A stretch of 64,000 bases of DNA, from NCBI GenBank assembly GCA_018268515.1, contig JAFDWK010000006.1, positions 38,047 to 102,046 on the forward strand, written 5' to 3'. The translations under genes and the position numbers were made by a program. Of the stretch, positions 63,482-64,000 are shown piece by piece. Within the stretch, counting starts at the first letter, position 1. Each line of letters opens with the position of its first letter. Source of the stretch: Actinomycetota bacterium. GTDB taxonomy: Bacteria > Actinomycetota > Actinomycetes > Actinomycetales > Microbacteriaceae. The notes beneath the pieces are model-generated. The model worked only from the letters and a program-made list of their open reading frames with translations. It was not told the origin of the DNA and made no database searches.

Positions 63482-64000
63482 ATGATCTCCTCCCTGCGCG
63501 GTACCGTGCTGTCCGCGACCACGGATTCCGTCATCATCGAGGTCGGGGGAGTCGGCTTCGGGGTCGCGGTGCCCGGCGATGTCGCGCACACCGCACGGGT
63601 CGGACACGAGCTGCGCCTGCACACCTCGCTGATCGTGCGCGAGGACGCGCTCTCGCTGTACGGCTTCGCGGATGCCGCCGAGCTCGAGGTGTTCGGGCAC
63701 CTGCTCTCCGTCACGGGAGTGGGCCCGAAGTCCGCCCTGGGGGTGCTCTCGCACCTCTCGGTCGACCAGATCGCGACCGCGGTCGCCGCCGACGATGACG
63801 CGCCGTTCCGCCGTGTGTCCGGGATCGGACCGAAGACGGCCAAGCTCATCGTGGTGCAGCTCACCGGCAAGCTGCAGGCGCCCGCGGCGATGCCCGTCTC
63901 GGCCTCGATCCCGGATGAGATCAGCACGCAGCTGATCGCGGCGCTGATCGGCCTGGGGTGGTCCGAGCGCGTCGCCGCCGAAGCCGCCGAACGCAGCACC
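63482..64000 (+). CDS. ruvA: Holliday junction branch migration protein RuvA, N-terminal part
   Basis: RuvA binds Holliday junctions and loads RuvB. The first 173 residues are in the window and run off its end. OB fold: MISSLRGTVLSATTDSVIIE, VGGVGFGVAVP; helix-hairpin-helix region LLSVTGVGPKSALGVLS and VSGIGPKTAKLIVVQL; then the linker toward domain III (LIAALIGLGWSERVAAEA). ruvB is expected beyond the end. Confidence 0.95.
   Translation, partial: MISSLRGTVLSATTDSVIIEVGGVGFGVAVPGDVAHTARVGHELRLHTSLIVREDALSLYGFADAAELEVFGHLLSVTGVGPKSALGVLSHLSVDQIATAVAADDDAPFRRVSGIGPKTAKLIVVQLTGKLQAPAAMPVSASIPDEISTQLIAALIGLGWSERVAAEAAERST

Overview
The window is a 64 kb piece of chromosome from a high-GC actinobacterium, most likely Microbacteriaceae and probably Microbacterium. 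The evidence is the actinobacterial gene set (SepH, DUF3093, DUF3159, DUF3710, DUF4193, DUF7455, DUF3000), the order sigA-parE-parC-sepH-dut-acn, and TAGnnT -10 boxes placed directly before start codons. There is no insertion sequence, prophage, CRISPR array or rRNA operon. Coding density is very high and no gap between genes exceeds 300 bases. The longest gaps are 54484-54758, where I see no feature, and 38008-38270, which holds a triplicated leader sequence.

Layout. 1-15.1 kb: end of sigA, an F420-ligase-like gene, an ATP-grasp gene, a translationally coupled pair of alanine-racemase-like genes, DUF7455, topoisomerase IV (parE and parC in convergent orientation around a GNAT gene), a phosphodiesterase, sepH, DUF4193, then dut and the DUF3710/DUF3159 genes. 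15.1-27.2 kb: aconitase behind a large palindrome, a membrane protein/histidine kinase/response regulator operon, two divergent citrate-synthase-family genes, dxs and a lipoprotein polysaccharide deacetylase. 27.2-34.5 kb: a TetR gene with a tiny membrane protein, and a lipid/glycerol block of glpD-tetR divergent from AGPS-like FAD oxidase, diacylglycerol-kinase-like lipid kinase and GMC oxidoreductase. 34.6-42.7 kb (mostly minus strand): fadB and fadA for fatty acid beta-oxidation, RNase D, DUF3000, an alpha/beta hydrolase, SufE and a rhodanese. 42.9-51.5 kb: ZapE, ammonium transporter, a membrane-anchored PemK/MazF-like protein, pta-ackA and a UvrD-type helicase. 51.6-54.5 kb: four tRNA genes (Val-CAC, Gly, Cys, Val-GAC) that bracket a small SRPBCC-ArsR-SDR islet with three copies of one operator. 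54-64 kb: two membrane proteins, thrS with a threonine-rich leader peptide, a HIT protein, vitamin B6 genes pdxY and pdxST, yebC, a GrpB gene, ruvC and the start of ruvA.

How the genes work together. Acetyl-CoA flow is well represented: beta-oxidation (fadA, fadB) supplies it, citrate synthase-like genes and aconitase take it into the TCA cycle, and pta-ackA interconvert it with acetate. Genome maintenance is covered by topoisomerase IV, ruvC/ruvA, dut and the helicase. Many genes overlap by 4 nt (ATGA or GTGA), which indicates translational coupling.

The observations I consider most worth a second look are the alanine-racemase-like pair in which catalytic lysine and catalytic tyrosine lie in different genes, the threonine leader peptide upstream of thrS whose 3' end can pair with the thrS ribosome binding site, the operator repeats around the ArsR islet, the strong over-representation of the palindrome GGATCC, and the fixed 6-nt spacing between TAGnnT boxes and leaderless start codons.
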